A stretch of 64,000 nt of DNA from Toxorhynchites rutilus septentrionalis (Eukaryota; Arthropoda; Insecta; Diptera; Culicidae), in assembly GCF_029784135.1 (NCBI RefSeq), contig NC_073746.1, positions 289,369,089 through 289,433,088 on the forward strand. Reading direction: 5' to 3'. Positions 24,101 through 35,620 of the stretch are shown in pieces (position 1 is the stretch's first letter; each line of letters starts with the position of its first letter). The translations under genes were made by a program, and so were the position numbers. The notes below the pieces were generated by a model. The model worked only from the letters and a program-made list of their open reading frames with translations. It did not search any database and was not told where the DNA came from.

Positions 24101-25765
24101 GAATATGTTTGAAATGATTATTTATTCGTTTTCCCCTCTATACTCGATTTATTTAAAATCCATTATCTCTTCTTTAAAAAAACATTAAGTGGTGAGAAAA
24201 TGACAGAATGTCAACCCTCCATAATGAGCAGAGAAGACGTTTTGAAAGGGTCAGAATTTTGCTTCATCAAGGCGTTAGTTCTGAAAGCTCGGAACTCATT
24301 TGTCCTTTCAGCTTCTTCGCTAATCTGGTGCCAGCTTTTCTTTCCGATTTTCCTTCTTTCTCAGTCCCTTATTAGAGGGTCGTGGGTGTTGCTGGGACTA
24401 CATTACATCCCACCGAATGTTTTATTCGTCTGCAGATTACGTGAAGCGTCGTGCATTAAGTAGCACGAAAGATTAAGATAATCTCAGCTTCGCATCCAGC
24501 CGCCACTCTTCTGGCACGACCTGATATCGCTCTCCTCAACCGCTTTCCACAACATCCTCCGGATGTTATCCTTTCGTCGGGAGTTTTGTTTAGCTTACAT
24601 TTTGTCACCTGCTTGTGGAACCGTCTCACAGGTACGGTGTGCTAGCGATGAGGAGAATTTCAGCCACCAACCAAATGCGATGCGTGGAGAGACTTAATAA
24701 TTTATTTCCTGGCCAACCCCAGAGGTGTTGGAGCGTGTTTTTGTGTGGGCACTAAGCCAAGGGCGAGAAAAGTGAAACAACAACACCGACATAAACTGCT
24801 TCTGGCAAATCTATATGCAGTAAATCAGGAAATTGAATAAATATTGGCTTCACCAGAAATCGATGATGAAATAGAGTAATCAAATAACTAAACTAAACTT
24901 CTTTTTCTTTTTACTCCTACTATTTCTCAACGTGGTATTACTTAAGTCATTTTGGTTAGTACTTCGATGATATTACGAAGCGGGATAACAGGACTTGATT
25001 GTATTTTTTGATTGGCAAAAACACGAAAATCGAGCTCGAAATTCCCACCACGATATGTGTGATTAGCACTGACGCCCGCAAACCACTCGATCACGGAAGT
25101 CACGAAGCCGTTACCAATAGCAAAATTTTTCATGAGAAAACTTTTATTTTTTCAGTTTTTCCTTTTTCTTTTTGGCAGGGCGCTTCGCGTATCTATTTGC
25201 CAATTTATCTACTCTTCAAACACTGCTCCAATTCTGCTGCGGTTCGGAGGCAAAAAAAAAACTCCATCGCCACTTTTCTGCAATTCTTTATGAAGTTGAC
25301 CAGCGCGGTAGCACCCAAATGAACTAACACATATTGGATGAAACTTTGCCCAAACTGCATTTTGTTATATTAACATCGCGGGTGGATTCACCTAAAAGGC
25401 TACTTCATACTCTACTTTCTCTTCAACTCATCAGATCGATAAGACATACATATTGTATGGTTTGGTATGTTCTAGCCAAAATAAAATAGTGGGCATATGA
25501 TGAAACAACTAACTGTGGATAATGGAAATCCGATGAGTCCCACGATATTATTTTAGTCTCATCAATGCGCTAGATTAATGAAGGAAGCGACTGCTAACTA
25601 TTACTTGCTTAATTTTGATTTAGCTTTTAATACAATATCTGTGTTTTTATTATCTTTAATTTAAAACCGTTTAACTAAAAAAGTTTTCTTCGCATTTTTT
25701 ATTTATTAGTTTTAATTTGTTAATGCTTTATTTGTCGAAATGTTTACATGATGCACTGTATTCTA
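21161..25765. other. no gene seen
   Basis: 4.6 kb without a supportable gene. Parts (21850-22330, 23640-24000, 24480-24800) are less AT-rich and repeat-free as far as I can see, so they may be unique host sequence. Short open frames at 22315-22569, 22893-23180 and 24200-24463 show no domain. CCTACGTCAA at 22792 may be a palindrome half. Confidence 0.4.
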
Positions 25766-26034
25766 CGAGGTCTGTTCAAAAAGTATCGCGACTTTCGAAT
25801 TTACGCGGGTTACGTATATTCGATTCTAGACTTTTGTAGCATTATGTTGGTACTCATATCTCTCACTTATGCTGACAAGTGCGGCTATTTTGTATGTCCA
25901 GTTAATTTTTGACAACAGCTTTTCTTACACCTTTTTTCGATTTTTGCCTATTGCCTATCTCTAGAGAAATCTAGAATCGAATATACGTAACCCGAGTAAA
26001 TTCGAAAGTCACGATAATTTTTAAACAGACCTCG
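25766..26034. mobile_element. 269-bp mariner-type MITE, TA target duplication
   Basis: The left end from 25766 reads CGAGGTCTGTTCAAAAAGTA. The reverse complement of the right end to 26034 reads CGAGGTCTGTTTAAAAATTA. The inverted match runs on for ~64 bp (CGACTTTCGAATTTAC, GGGTTACGTATATTCGATTC). TA dinucleotides lie on both sides (25764-25765, 26035-26036), as for Tc1/mariner. No coding capacity, so a non-autonomous derivative. Confidence 0.9.
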
Positions 26035-26849
26035 TATGTACTAAATGTTATTTTTTTTAATAATCTATTTGTTGTAAACCTTCAACCCACAATTTGCAGA
26101 GAGGTCAACAATCAGAATATTTTCGTACGATTCTTTATGACATCCGATCCTTTGATAAGCAGCTCGCGAAAGCGAGATCAATGAAAATTCAATTTCTTCC
26201 ACTAACTGCAGTGAAACTTTCACAATATAACTCAGATTTGAGTTCTGATGGCGAACTAGAAACATAACTCGAATTTTGAATCAATATATTGTAGTTAAAC
26301 ATCAATAGTAGATGAAGTATGAAGTAAAAAGGTTAAAATATGGAGTCAAAAGCGCTGCAAATATTGACGTATACAATTATGTAACGTTTAGCAGCACCAA
26401 ATGTGCTAATAGGTCTTGGAGACAGAACGGTAGAAAAATGTAAATTACTCAGAGGTCTGGACCTCATCCTGGGCTCTAATCTTACATTTAGTAATAACTA
26501 AGAGCAAAAAGTGCTTTTCAAAGGCTCTGCACATCCAAGACCAATAGCTCAAAATAGCACCATCAGAACAATCACCACAGATGGACAGAACAAGCTAAAT
26601 CCATGAACCAGCTGGCGGTGAACAGAATAGACTTATTTCATCGCAGAATAGTCTCATTTCAACGACAGAAAAAATCTCATCTTTGGCAAAAAAATGCTTT
26701 TTTCGTGTGCGGAAGTCACCCTTCCACAAATAAAAGCACTTTTTCCAATTGTATTAAAGTGTTTGTAGGTATGGAGCAGCACTCTGTTTTTCTCGGAGAC
26801 TGACCGTAAGCTTGGAATTGCACAAAAAAAGTCCATACGAAGACAAGCA
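26035..26849. other. no gene seen
   Basis: AT-rich. The part next to the tRNA-like sequence (about 26590-26850) could be the body of a SINE on the minus strand, but I have no second copy to prove it. Confidence 0.4.
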
Positions 26850-26932
26850 GGGTTTGAACCAAGGCCGGCTGGAATGCAAGGCTGTTTAACACGACTACAC
26901 CATCTACATAACCACTGGTGGTGTTGAACAAA
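26850..26932 (-). repeat. tRNA-like Pol III promoter (SINE head or tRNA pseudogene)
   Basis: On the minus strand, GATGGTGTAGTCG resembles an A box, and about 40 nt later TGGTTCAAACCC is a good B box (consensus GGTTCGANNCC). Between them GCCTTGCATTCCAGC mimics an anticodon arm. The acceptor stem does not pair convincingly, so an intact tRNA gene is unlikely. A tRNA-derived SINE head is the better reading. Confidence 0.55.
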
Positions 26933-27208
26933 TGTGTGAGAATATTACACCACGTTATAAAACGAAGTTAGATCTTAAAAGTATACATCGAAAGTGTTTT
27001 CTAAGAATAAAAAGAAGAGCATAAACATGAACCTGTAACCTTTCGCAACAGGGGCAGTGTATGTGCCAAAATATGCGAAAAGGGTTAATGCGTGCTTATT
27101 TGCAATGTATCTCTTGTTTCGCTCTTTCGTATTGCTCTTACATCGCTATGGCATATATGTATACTAGTATAGTAGTAGGTATAGTATAAATCTTTCTTTG
27201 AGATAACT

Positions 27209-27757
27209 GTAAATCTCGACGTGTCATGCAATTTTAAGACAATTGGCCTCAAAACTTTTTTTTAAAAACCGATTTCTGATGATTTTTCGGTTTTCAAAAA
27301 ACTAAAACTCAAATTTTAACGTCTGCGACACCCGTTAAGTCTGAATGAGCTAATATTTTGCATAGGGTATATTATCGTGCAAATCAACATTTCCTAGCAA
27401 GTTCCGAATGAAAAATCGCGATAACTATTTTTATTGGCGCCCAAAACCATACTTTTCGTTTCGTACTTCGAAAAAAAAGTCCCAGAGTGCCGATTTTGAT
27501 GACACTAGATCTCGACGTTTCATGCAATTTTAAGACATTCGGCATCAAATTTTTGTTTTCAAAAACCCCGATTTCCTTTACTCCTCCCTTGGGTGATTTT
27601 TCGATTTTGAAGAAACTCAAACTTTGACCGCTTTGTGCCACTCTTCCTTAAGTCCGATTGAGCTGATATTTTGCATAAGGTGTTTTTTCGATGTGGTGAA
27701 CATTTTTTATGGGGTAACTTTTTGGAATTCGAGATGACCATTTTCATTGGCACCCTA
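27209..27757. repeat. tandemly duplicated arm of a TA-flanked repeat family
   Basis: Two diverged direct copies about 290 bp apart each contain ATCTCGACGT-TCATGCAATTTTAAGACA and GAGCT-ATATTTTGCATA. The right edge CATTGGCACCC-TA mirrors the edge of the element at 30327 (TA-GGGTGGCAGCGAAAATGG). Internal words are shared with 30658-30850. This is a fragment of that same family. Confidence 0.65.
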
Positions 27758-27770
27758 ATATATCTATATA

Positions 27771-28341
27771 GGGTAATATAACCGCGGGTAAGACGGACAG
27801 TGGGGGTATGATGGACAGGTGGTTGATTTGTATAGTTGCATTATGAATTTCAAATTTTTGTTGATGAGAACCCCTTCCAAATGCTATTCTAGCATATTTA
27901 AACCATCTTTTGACAATGAACACTGATCAAAAGTGAAATAGGGAAACAAAAACCGAAAATCAAACATGATCCGTGTTTGGATGTAATTTTTGCGGCTTCG
28001 ATATTAAGCATTTTGAGTGGTTTAATTGCAAAATTTAATTCGCTGATGGTTATATTTCGGTTTGTGAGTTGACAGAGAAGCGATATAAGGTATGTACGGA
28101 ATAGCAAAATCTTTAGTAAGCGGTAAATTTGAATTATTATAATAATTGCAATGGTGGGGTTGAAATGGTTTAAATTTCAGTAAAAAACATGAAAAAACAC
28201 ATTATAAAAAACATTTGGCCAATTATTTCGAAAACCAGTATATTGAACTGTAAGAAACTGCTTTTAAGTTTTGGAAAACATGAGTTTCCAACGATACAAT
28301 TGAAGTTTTCCTTAAAATGGCCGTCTTACCCCCATCTACCC
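27771..28341. mobile_element. 571-bp TIR element, TA target duplication
   Basis: TA (27769-27770), then GGGTAATATAACCGCGGGTA and AGACGG. The right end reverse-complements to GGGTAGATGGGGGTAAGACG and is followed by TA (28342-28343). Its interior (27900-28030) recurs, inverted, at 38840-38967. No transposase is encoded. It shares its right TA with the next element. Confidence 0.8.
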
Positions 28342-28343
28342 TA

Positions 28344-29467
28344 CAGCCATTCCATGCCAAACCGATATAGTGGTTCTCAGATTTTCGTGAAAATTGGTAG
28401 TTTTGTTCTTTATCGTAAAATATTAGACCCGATTTTTTTTTATTTTTTCAGTAGGGTGGCCATTTCCATTTGAGGGTTGTCCGAAAAATCAACTTTTTCC
28501 TCTTTTTTCCAAAATTTACTTTTTTCAAAAATTTATAACTTTCGAACTAATAGACCGATTCAGATGATCGACATATCAAATTGAAGCCAATCACCATTTT
28601 TTGAAAAAAAAACTACACCTGCAAAAATTTGAATTTTGCTCTCGTTATTATTGACTGTGATTGTTTTTTATTGTTTTCACAAACTCGAGACCAAAGGTGC
28701 AATTTTTTTTTCTGAAAAGCTGAGGATTTTTCACATAACATATTATATGTCGAAACCAGAGAAGCGTTTTTTTCGTTTTTGAGGTATGATTTTTCAAATT
28801 ACACATTTGCCAATTAATTGAGTTCCAGTCGCATACATCCAGTCTAGTCGCATAGAAATATTGAACGAAGACTGAAAACGTGTTAAATTTGGAAAATCTT
28901 AACTTAAAAACGAAAACCAACACATCTCTGATTTTTGGATATGTTATGTAAAAAAATATTTCAAGAAAAAATATAAAGCAATATGGCATCCTTGGTCTCA
29001 AAACCTTGTAAACTATAAAAAACTAAAACAATCAATAATTACGAAATCAAAATCCATCTTTTTTTCGCAAGTCTAACATTTTTCAAAAAAGACTATCTAA
29101 TTGGCTTCAATTTGATATATCGATCATCTGAAGCGGTCCAGTAGTTCAAAAGTAATGAATTTTTGTGAAAAAAAGTCATTTTTGAACGTTGAAAAAAGTA
29201 ACGTTGAAAAATCATATCTAAAAAACGAAAAAAAGCCTCTCTGGATTCTACAAATGTTATATGAAAAAACCTCAGCTTTTCAGAAAAAATATAAAAAATT
29301 ATAGCGCCCTTGGCCCGAGACTATGGAAACAAGACAACTCTAAAATGAAAATGATCACCCTAATGAAAAAATAAAAAATACGGATCAAATGTTTTGCGAT
29401 AAAGAACAAAACCACCAATTTTGTGATAATCTGAGAACCACTATATTGATTTGGCATGGAATGACTG
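28344..29467. mobile_element. 1.12-kb long inverted-repeat element, TA target duplication
   Basis: Left arm from 28344: CAGCCATTCCATGCCAAACC. The right arm to 29467 reverse-complements to CAGTCATTCCATGCCAAATC. Pairing extends for hundreds of bases (GGTTCTCAGATT, GTTTTGTTCTTTATCG, TTTTTCA-TAGGGTG). TA flanks at 28342-28343 and 29468-29469. A related, nested copy occupies 44580-47109. The transcript would fold into a long hairpin. No protein. Confidence 0.8.
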
Positions 29468-29473
29468 TATATA

Positions 29474-30315
29474 CAGGGTTTTCCATTTCGGGCTTCCGGA
29501 AGTATACAGCCCTGCGCTGACAATCGTTTGACATAGCTGTCAACCAAAGCGTCATATCGTTAGTTGAATGTCTGCCATTTCATAATATGGATCGTTTTAG
29601 CATCTCACAACGTGTTAATTTTGTTAAATTATACTATAAAAATGATGAAAAACTGGCAAATGTTTTTCGAGCATTACGGACGGATTTTGGTCGCCATGGA
29701 CGGCCTACAGAGCACACAATCGCTAATGTAGTGCGTAAATTCGAACAAACTGGATCCGTATTTCTTTGAAAATGAGGACGGCGAGACGGTAACTGTGAAT
29801 GGTGAGCGCTATGGCCGCAGTTTAACCGATTTTTTTTGCCACAAATTGAAGATATGGATGACATGTGGTTTCAGCAGGACGGCGCCACGTGCCACACAAC
29901 ACGACCGAACATGGCCATATTGCGAACGAAATTTGAGGGACGCATAATTTCGCGTTTTGGTGATGCCAATTTGGACGGCCAATCATGCGATTTGAACCCG
30001 CTAGACTTTTTTTTGTGGGGTTATGCGAAAGAACGTGTCTATGCCAACTCTCCGCAAACTTTTGAACATTTGAAAGACAACATTCGTGAAGTTATGACTG
30101 AGATACCGCCCCATATGTGCCGAAAAGTCATCGAAAATTACCTGTTCCGGATCAAGGTGTGCGAGGAAGCCCTAGGTGGACATTTGAATGATGTTGTATT
30201 TCACACATAATGGTATAAACCAAACTTTAATTTGAAATAAAAGTTTCATCGAAATTCGAATTCTAAGTGTGTTTTATTTCAATTTACTTTCGGAATTTAA
30301 AGTTGGAAGACCCTG
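29474..30315 (+). mobile_element. internally deleted rosa-like (DD41D) mariner element
   Basis: TA (29472-29473), then CAGGGTTTTCCATTTCGGGC. The right end reverse-complements to CAGGGTCTTCCAACTTTAAA and is followed by TA (30316-30317). The 842-bp length against ~1.3 kb for intact relatives reflects an internal deletion near 29757. Confidence 0.88.
29587..30210 (+). pseudogene. mariner-like transposase, DD41D, internally deleted
   Basis: The ATG at 29587 opens the helix-turn-helix region (ISQRVNFVKLYYKN, then HGRPTEHTIANVVRKFEQTG). At about 29757 the text jumps to the end of the catalytic domain (YFFENEDGETVTVNGERYG, read in the next frame). This removes the segment with the first catalytic aspartate. 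A T8 run at 29830-29837 then shifts the frame back. WFQQDGATCHTT carries the second aspartate, and CDLNPLDFFLWG carries the third. 41 residues separate the two, the DD41D spacing known for the rosa group. FEHLKDNIREVMTEIP and LNDVVFHT close the frame at 30210. Not functional; possibly mobilised in trans. Confidence 0.85.
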
Positions 30316-30326
30316 TATATATATTA

Positions 30327-30973
30327 GGGTGGCAGCGAAAATGGTCATGGACATGATTTAGGGGTGCCTCAAAGCGCTCAAAGTTTTGGTTTTCTCATCC
30401 TCGAAAATCTTCCAAGGGGGGAGTAAAGGCGCTCAAAGTTTTGGTTTTCTCATCCTCGAAAATCTTCCAAGGGGGGAGTAAAGGAAATTTTGAAAATAGA
30501 AATTTTTTTTTCGATTCCGAATAACTTAAAAATGCATAAATGCATCTGATGTTATCTCGAAAAAAATTTTTAGCCGAAAATCAACTTTTTTGGACTTAAC
30601 CTGAGTGGCCAAAAAATCAAAACATTGAGTGCTTTGAGGCACCCCTAAATCATGTCCGATTGAGCCGAAATTTTGCAAAAGTCTTTTTTTTTGGCCAATA
30701 AACGAAATATGCATGGTCGGTTCTTTAAATTCGATAATTATTTTTTTCCCATACCTTCATTGCCTCTCAGACCCCAAAAGGTAAAAAAATTTCTTTCGAG
30801 ATGACACCAGATCTCGACGTTTCATGCATTTTTATGTCATTTGTCATCGATAAAAAAATTTCGATTTTCCAAATTTCCTTTCTCCCCTCCCTTAGAAGAA
30901 TTTCGAGGATGAAAAAATCAAAACTCTCAGCGCTTTCAGGTACCCCTAAATCATGTCCGATCCGTTGCCCCCC
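30327..30973. mobile_element. 647-bp TA-flanked inverted-repeat element with 55-bp tandem duplication
   Basis: TA-GGGTGGCAGCG at the left (30325) and CGTTGCCCCCC-TA at the right (30974-30975). The arm words AGGGGTGCCTCAAAGCGCTC and the reverse complement of GCACCCCTAAATCATGTCCG occur in both arms and in the interior. A 55-bp unit beginning GCGCTCAAAGTTTTGG is tandemly duplicated at 30374-30428 and 30429-30483 with no differences. No protein. Confidence 0.75.
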
Positions 30974-30975
30974 TA

Positions 30976-32806
30976 ATATACGTATAATACCCAAACTCGC
31001 CTCTTGCCTGAGTAAATGCTGTACTAGTATGGGTGGGTAGCACATTTTTTGTTATTTTTAAGCTCATTTAATGTTACAAATCTGGATGTCAAAAATGTGT
31101 CAAAAAATAATTTTTGGTGTAGGAACCCTGCTATAGAATGATCAGTGCTTCTGGATTCTATGTAACAGATTCATGTATTCTGCGGCATGACGCAAACCCG
31201 ATATTTGCAAGAATTTACATGTGATTATACACCTTTTCACACATGGTAAACAAACATTACAATATCACCAGAATGTCCCGAGTGAAATTGAGACTGCTTG
31301 GAGCAAACGTAAAAGCCGATGATAAAAAATTCATTACCAAACAGGAAGCTCCAGCACTGCATCATCATCATCATCGTCGACAAGTTCAAGTGCTGTTATT
31401 CATAACGATATTGATGCGGTGAATGTGAATAAAGTACGATGTCTAATATTTATAATGCAAACAGGGAAGTTTACGACTGAAACGAAATGGGAAGATTTTT
31501 CAATGCCAGCATAAGGAAATGTTTGTGGATCGTTCAGTCATGACAAACTAATCATAATGAGGATACTTTTACCCCATACACAGAATTTATCGTATCGATG
31601 TCGGGTACGCTATTATTTATAATTACAGTCTCCTTCAATGCAGCGTTCGTGAAAGCGAATCAATATAGAGCTCGGTAACCGATCCTACTGTTGCAATTCA
31701 CAGAACACCCCCACAATTTATCGCCAATTCCTCCCTACAAATCCGCTGTGAACGGCCACAGCCATCAACAATGTATCCAATTAGTTTTAACAGCTTTTTG
31801 AAAACGATTCACCCGGTTTGCAGCTCAGCATGTAACAAAAACGATTCTACGCCAGGTGTAAAGTGTTACAATCAACAATTACCATCATCATCATCATCAC
31901 CATTATTGCCAACGCCACTGCACAATACCAATCATAGTCACAATTATTCACCGGTTATAGCCATCAATCTCAGCCAGACACAAACGGAACGAAAGGTCAA
32001 TTGATTAATGAAACATGATAAGATGATTAGTATACACCTTTCCACCCGGGGCAAACTTCTCTCACACCCACATTCGGAACTACACGATCCGTGAAAACAC
32101 AGTCATGGACTATCCGGTTCGTACAATGTGGAGAGTGTGAAACTGTTACGAAACGAAGTTGTCCGATTGAGCTGAATCCGATAACCAGTTCAATCCTAGT
32201 GGGTAGAGATTGAATGTAATATGATAATTGTTGCTCGCAATTGAAATTAAGGTTGTACGAGGGTTGGCTGGATGCACACACATACTAAGCGAGAAAAGAG
32301 TAGGGGAAATGGAGCTAAGACGAACAGTTTAACACGATGAGTCCCGACCGAAATAGCGGACCGTCAATGAACTTTTCGTCTGGCCCACGTCAGTCCTAGC
32401 GAATCGATAGTGGACTTTTCTAAATATCATTTTGTAACTTTGTTGTTGTCGTTCTCAATGCCGACACTCTCCGAACGAAAAGTCTACTGTCAGTCCGGTG
32501 GATCGACTCAAAAAGAACGGAAAATCTACGTGGGGTTTGACCTGTTAAGAAGAGTTTCAAATTTGTCTTTGAAAACTTATGTTTCCTCAAACATTTCTTG
32601 CAGTTCAATATACGGTTAAATATGTTTTCCAATGTTTTTTTTTACCGAAACTAAAATAGGCCGATAAAGAGAACATTTTTTGTGATGGGATGAAACGGAC
32701 TATATGGGGTAAAACGGATATATAATGTAATATACGGAGTGCTTAAGTTTACCGCTCGCTAGAGGAATAATTTTATTCAGCCTAAGGTATGAAATAATTT
32801 CGAATG
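30976..32806. other. no gene seen
   Basis: An open frame at 31771-32004 runs through a low-complexity CAT/TCA stretch (31880-31910) and has no recognisable domain. Nothing else is supported. Confidence 0.4.
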
Positions 32807-32810
32807 TTAA

Positions 32811-33293
32811 GGGAGTATTCTAGTCTAGAAATTTAAAAAAATCAAAATATTTTCCTTCATATTTCTGTAGTTTTGGCATTTAAGAATATACCCTAGAAAG
32901 GACTTATCGAAAATTCCATTATTTCAAACATGTTTTGAACGGCATTTTGCTTTTCAAACGGCCGCCATTTTGTCAAAAATATGTTTTTGACTAGTCCGAG
33001 GTTCATGCGATAGCGGCCTCCTTACTGATTCAGAATTTGTTCGATTTTTTTTTGTTTCAGATAACCAGATGGGCTGGAATCGTGTACGCCATGACACAAC
33101 TTTTTTTTAACCCTATCACTTCATCGACTTTTGACTATTCTAATTATGATTATTTTTCTCCGTTCCATTTTATTTTATTGTCAAAAGATAGATGAACAAA
33201 TGATGACATACAATAGTAAAAATATTATTTGTTTTAATTATACGGAGCTCTAAAAAACGTCCGAAATTCGTGTCTCTACTTTAGAATACCCCC
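32811..33293. mobile_element. 483-bp MITE flanked by TTAA
   Basis: TTAA (32807-32810), then GGGAGTATTCTAGTCTAGA. The right end is TCTCTACTTTAGAATACCCC-C, followed by TTAA (33294-33297), giving the inverted pair GGG(A/G)GTATTCTA. The TTAA target points to the piggyBac superfamily. Its interior words (TTTCTGTAGTTTTGGCATTT, AATATACCCTAGAAA) recur at 48835-48925. Confidence 0.8.
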
Positions 33294-33297
33294 TTAA

Positions 33298-34025
33298 ATG
33301 TTGAAAATGAATGTTGACCACCCAGAAGTGATATCGCCCATTTCGGCAGTAGACGGACATACCTTCAATGATTTCGCTTCTGGCTGCCGATGGGCATTTC
33401 ACATTTCGTGAATTTATTTCCTCTTATAGACGCGATTCATTCCGTATGTATATAATTAACAGATTTCTGGCTGTCTTTCTTACTTCCACTAGCAACTGTC
33501 TGTTTTGTCAGTAATTTCTTTGAGATTAGATTGATTGGCCATTCAAGCTAAATTAGTTGTGATTTCTTATCCCAAATATCATGCGTTTGTTCTGTGCATC
33601 AAAACAGAGCCGGCAAAAACGAGTACCTTACGTAGTAGCAAGACACAAATATGCTTTCATTTGGTTTAGGACTATTTTACAATTTATAACTCGTAACTCT
33701 TGCCTCTCGTTCCTTCCAAGCGATTTGATTTGTCCTCGAAGGTGAAATGCGACCCTTTAAAATTTATTGAGAAAATTTTTGATATTTTTGCATGATTCTT
33801 CCATACTTACACTTTTCTTCCGGGACATTGTCAAGTAATAACGCATGGACGTAGAAAAATCGATGAAAGCGCATGAATCGTTCAAATAAAAGAAGCTGCT
33901 GGCTAATTTCATGTCAACCCGACTGGCCATTGGCAGCACTATCTCAGATTGCAATAAAACGTTGTGGGAGTAAAGACATTGGTCATTCAAGCAACTGTGC
34001 CTACTTGAAATCACAAAAAATTAGA
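33298..34025. other. no gene seen
   Basis: AT-rich; nothing recognised. Opposed short open frames at 33757-34130 lack domains. Confidence 0.4.
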
Positions 34026-34443
34026 CTACTTTTTTCATCTCATTTGTTCATCTATTTACGCTCATTAGTATGTTACTGTAACAGAGTCGGATTTAATTGT
34101 GTACATGTTACATATTTATCGTATCTATAAATAGTAAATTACACAGTAGTCATTCAGGCGTAAGAGTATTTCTTCTGTTGCATTGTTCAGTTAGACAGAA
34201 CAGCGGAGACAATTGATATGATCATTGTTGTATTATTAATAGCACAACAGCCCGATGTTTCTTGTTACGAGCAGAGCTTGTATAGATGAAGAGAGGCCCG
34301 GACTTCGACCGTGAATCAATCTCCATCGCTGATGATTGTTGCGTGTGGACGTAGTTATCCTGTAGCAACACCAAGATGGTCTATTGAGGGCCCTGAGTTT
34401 TGAACTCACGAAAGATCGTTTAGTAAGCGAACGCGCAACCATG
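34026..34443 (-). mobile_element. tRNA-derived SINE (Feilai-type by structure)
   Basis: On the minus strand it begins TGGTTGCGCGTTCGCTTAC (A-box region), followed by GTGAGTTCAAAACTC (B box) and CAGGGCCCTC. A ~330-bp body follows, ending in an A-rich tail (the T run at 34028-34034). The second copy at 50021-50449 is co-linear along the whole body. tRNA-derived SINEs of this size (Feilai) are known from Aedes. The name is an inference from structure, not a sequence match. It encodes no protein and is moved by a partner LINE. Confidence 0.75.
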
Positions 34444-35334
34444 AAAATGTTACGAGTAAAACATTAATAGTAATTTTTCAAAGATGTTGTTAGAAAAACT
34501 CTTTTCCTGGTTAAGTGCGATGTCTGGATGAATTGTTAGTAATTGTAGAAGCTATTCATATTTTTTTTTCAGAATTAAATGTTTTGTTGAGAAAAATTAA
34601 TTTTAATTAAAAAAAAAACACCTGCTGTTGAATGACTGATGAACCATGAATGACTTATTCGCAACATTTTTTTGCGTTCGATCATATACTTTTTGTGCAT
34701 TAGAGCACTGTTTCCGAGTTTGAAGTGGCGTCTAAGTTCAGCGCATTTCAAGCAGAATGAGAAAAGAATATTTTTCAGCGGTGAGAGCTGCGTTCTTCGG
34801 TGGAAAACTGAAGGTGAAAATTCATTCCGCATCGATTGCTGTCGCCGCTGCTACCATTACACAACTTGAATATAGGATCAGTGTTTCAGTGTCGCTCTAG
34901 ACAGCGAGCAATCAACAGTACATCTTAATGCTGAGAGTTAATTTCACAATCTGCTCAAATTTGATTGATTCGCGAATCATTTTTTATTATCGTATTTTGC
35001 TTGATTGCCAACACACAAAAGACCCTGTTCGGATTACCGTTTTGTAGCAACAAATTTTAGCAGCTCAAACTGCAAATGTAATTAAGTTTCAGTATAAAAT
35101 AACTCAATAAGAATATCGTTCTTATTTCGGCCCGGTGTTACCTAAATTCGGAAAGACTGCGTTCGAACAGGCTACTGATATAATTATCACTGTATTTTGT
35201 TACCGTGCTATTATTGCTGAATTTATTGGCAATATTTCTACTACTGTCGCCCTCACTACTAATAATTGCCAGAAAAATGCACCAATTTAATTATCAATTT
35301 GATTTTCACTTCCAATTTACCTGCTATTCGTTTT
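34444..35334. other. no gene seen
   Basis: AT-rich; no repeat partner or domain recognised. Confidence 0.4.
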
Positions 35335-35620
35335 GACGTAGAACTACGTCTTTCATTAAGGGTGCCAAATCAGAAAACAGGTCACGTTTTTATGAAATAA
35401 AGTTAACGTTAAAACTATTTTTGCCGCGAACGGATTTTGGCGATTTACATACCAAACGAATCGGAAATTCCGTAAGATTTGTTTGATATGCTATACATTA
35501 CAATCTCATAATATGTATATGGTTTAAATTGATGAAAATTGGAAGCATTCCCATTTCCTCATACATTTGTTCTGTCTATTTGTGTGCTTTTCCGAACAGA
35601 GCTGTCAATAACGAGCAGCT
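35335..35620 (+). repeat. composite repeat copy C with palindrome head
   Basis: It opens with the perfect palindrome GACGTAG-AA-CTACGTC (35335-35350). It then runs TTTCATTAAGGGTGCC, CAGGTCACGTTTTTATGAAA, ATATGCTATACATTACAATC and GTCTATTTGTGTGCTTTTCC. Same arm as copies A, B and D, in the opposite orientation to A and B. Homology with B continues to CAGAGCTGTCAATAAC. Confidence 0.75.

Noticed and set aside
31771..32004. 77 aa Ser/His-rich open frame
   Set aside because: Driven by a CAT/TCA low-complexity run; no recognisable family or initiation context.
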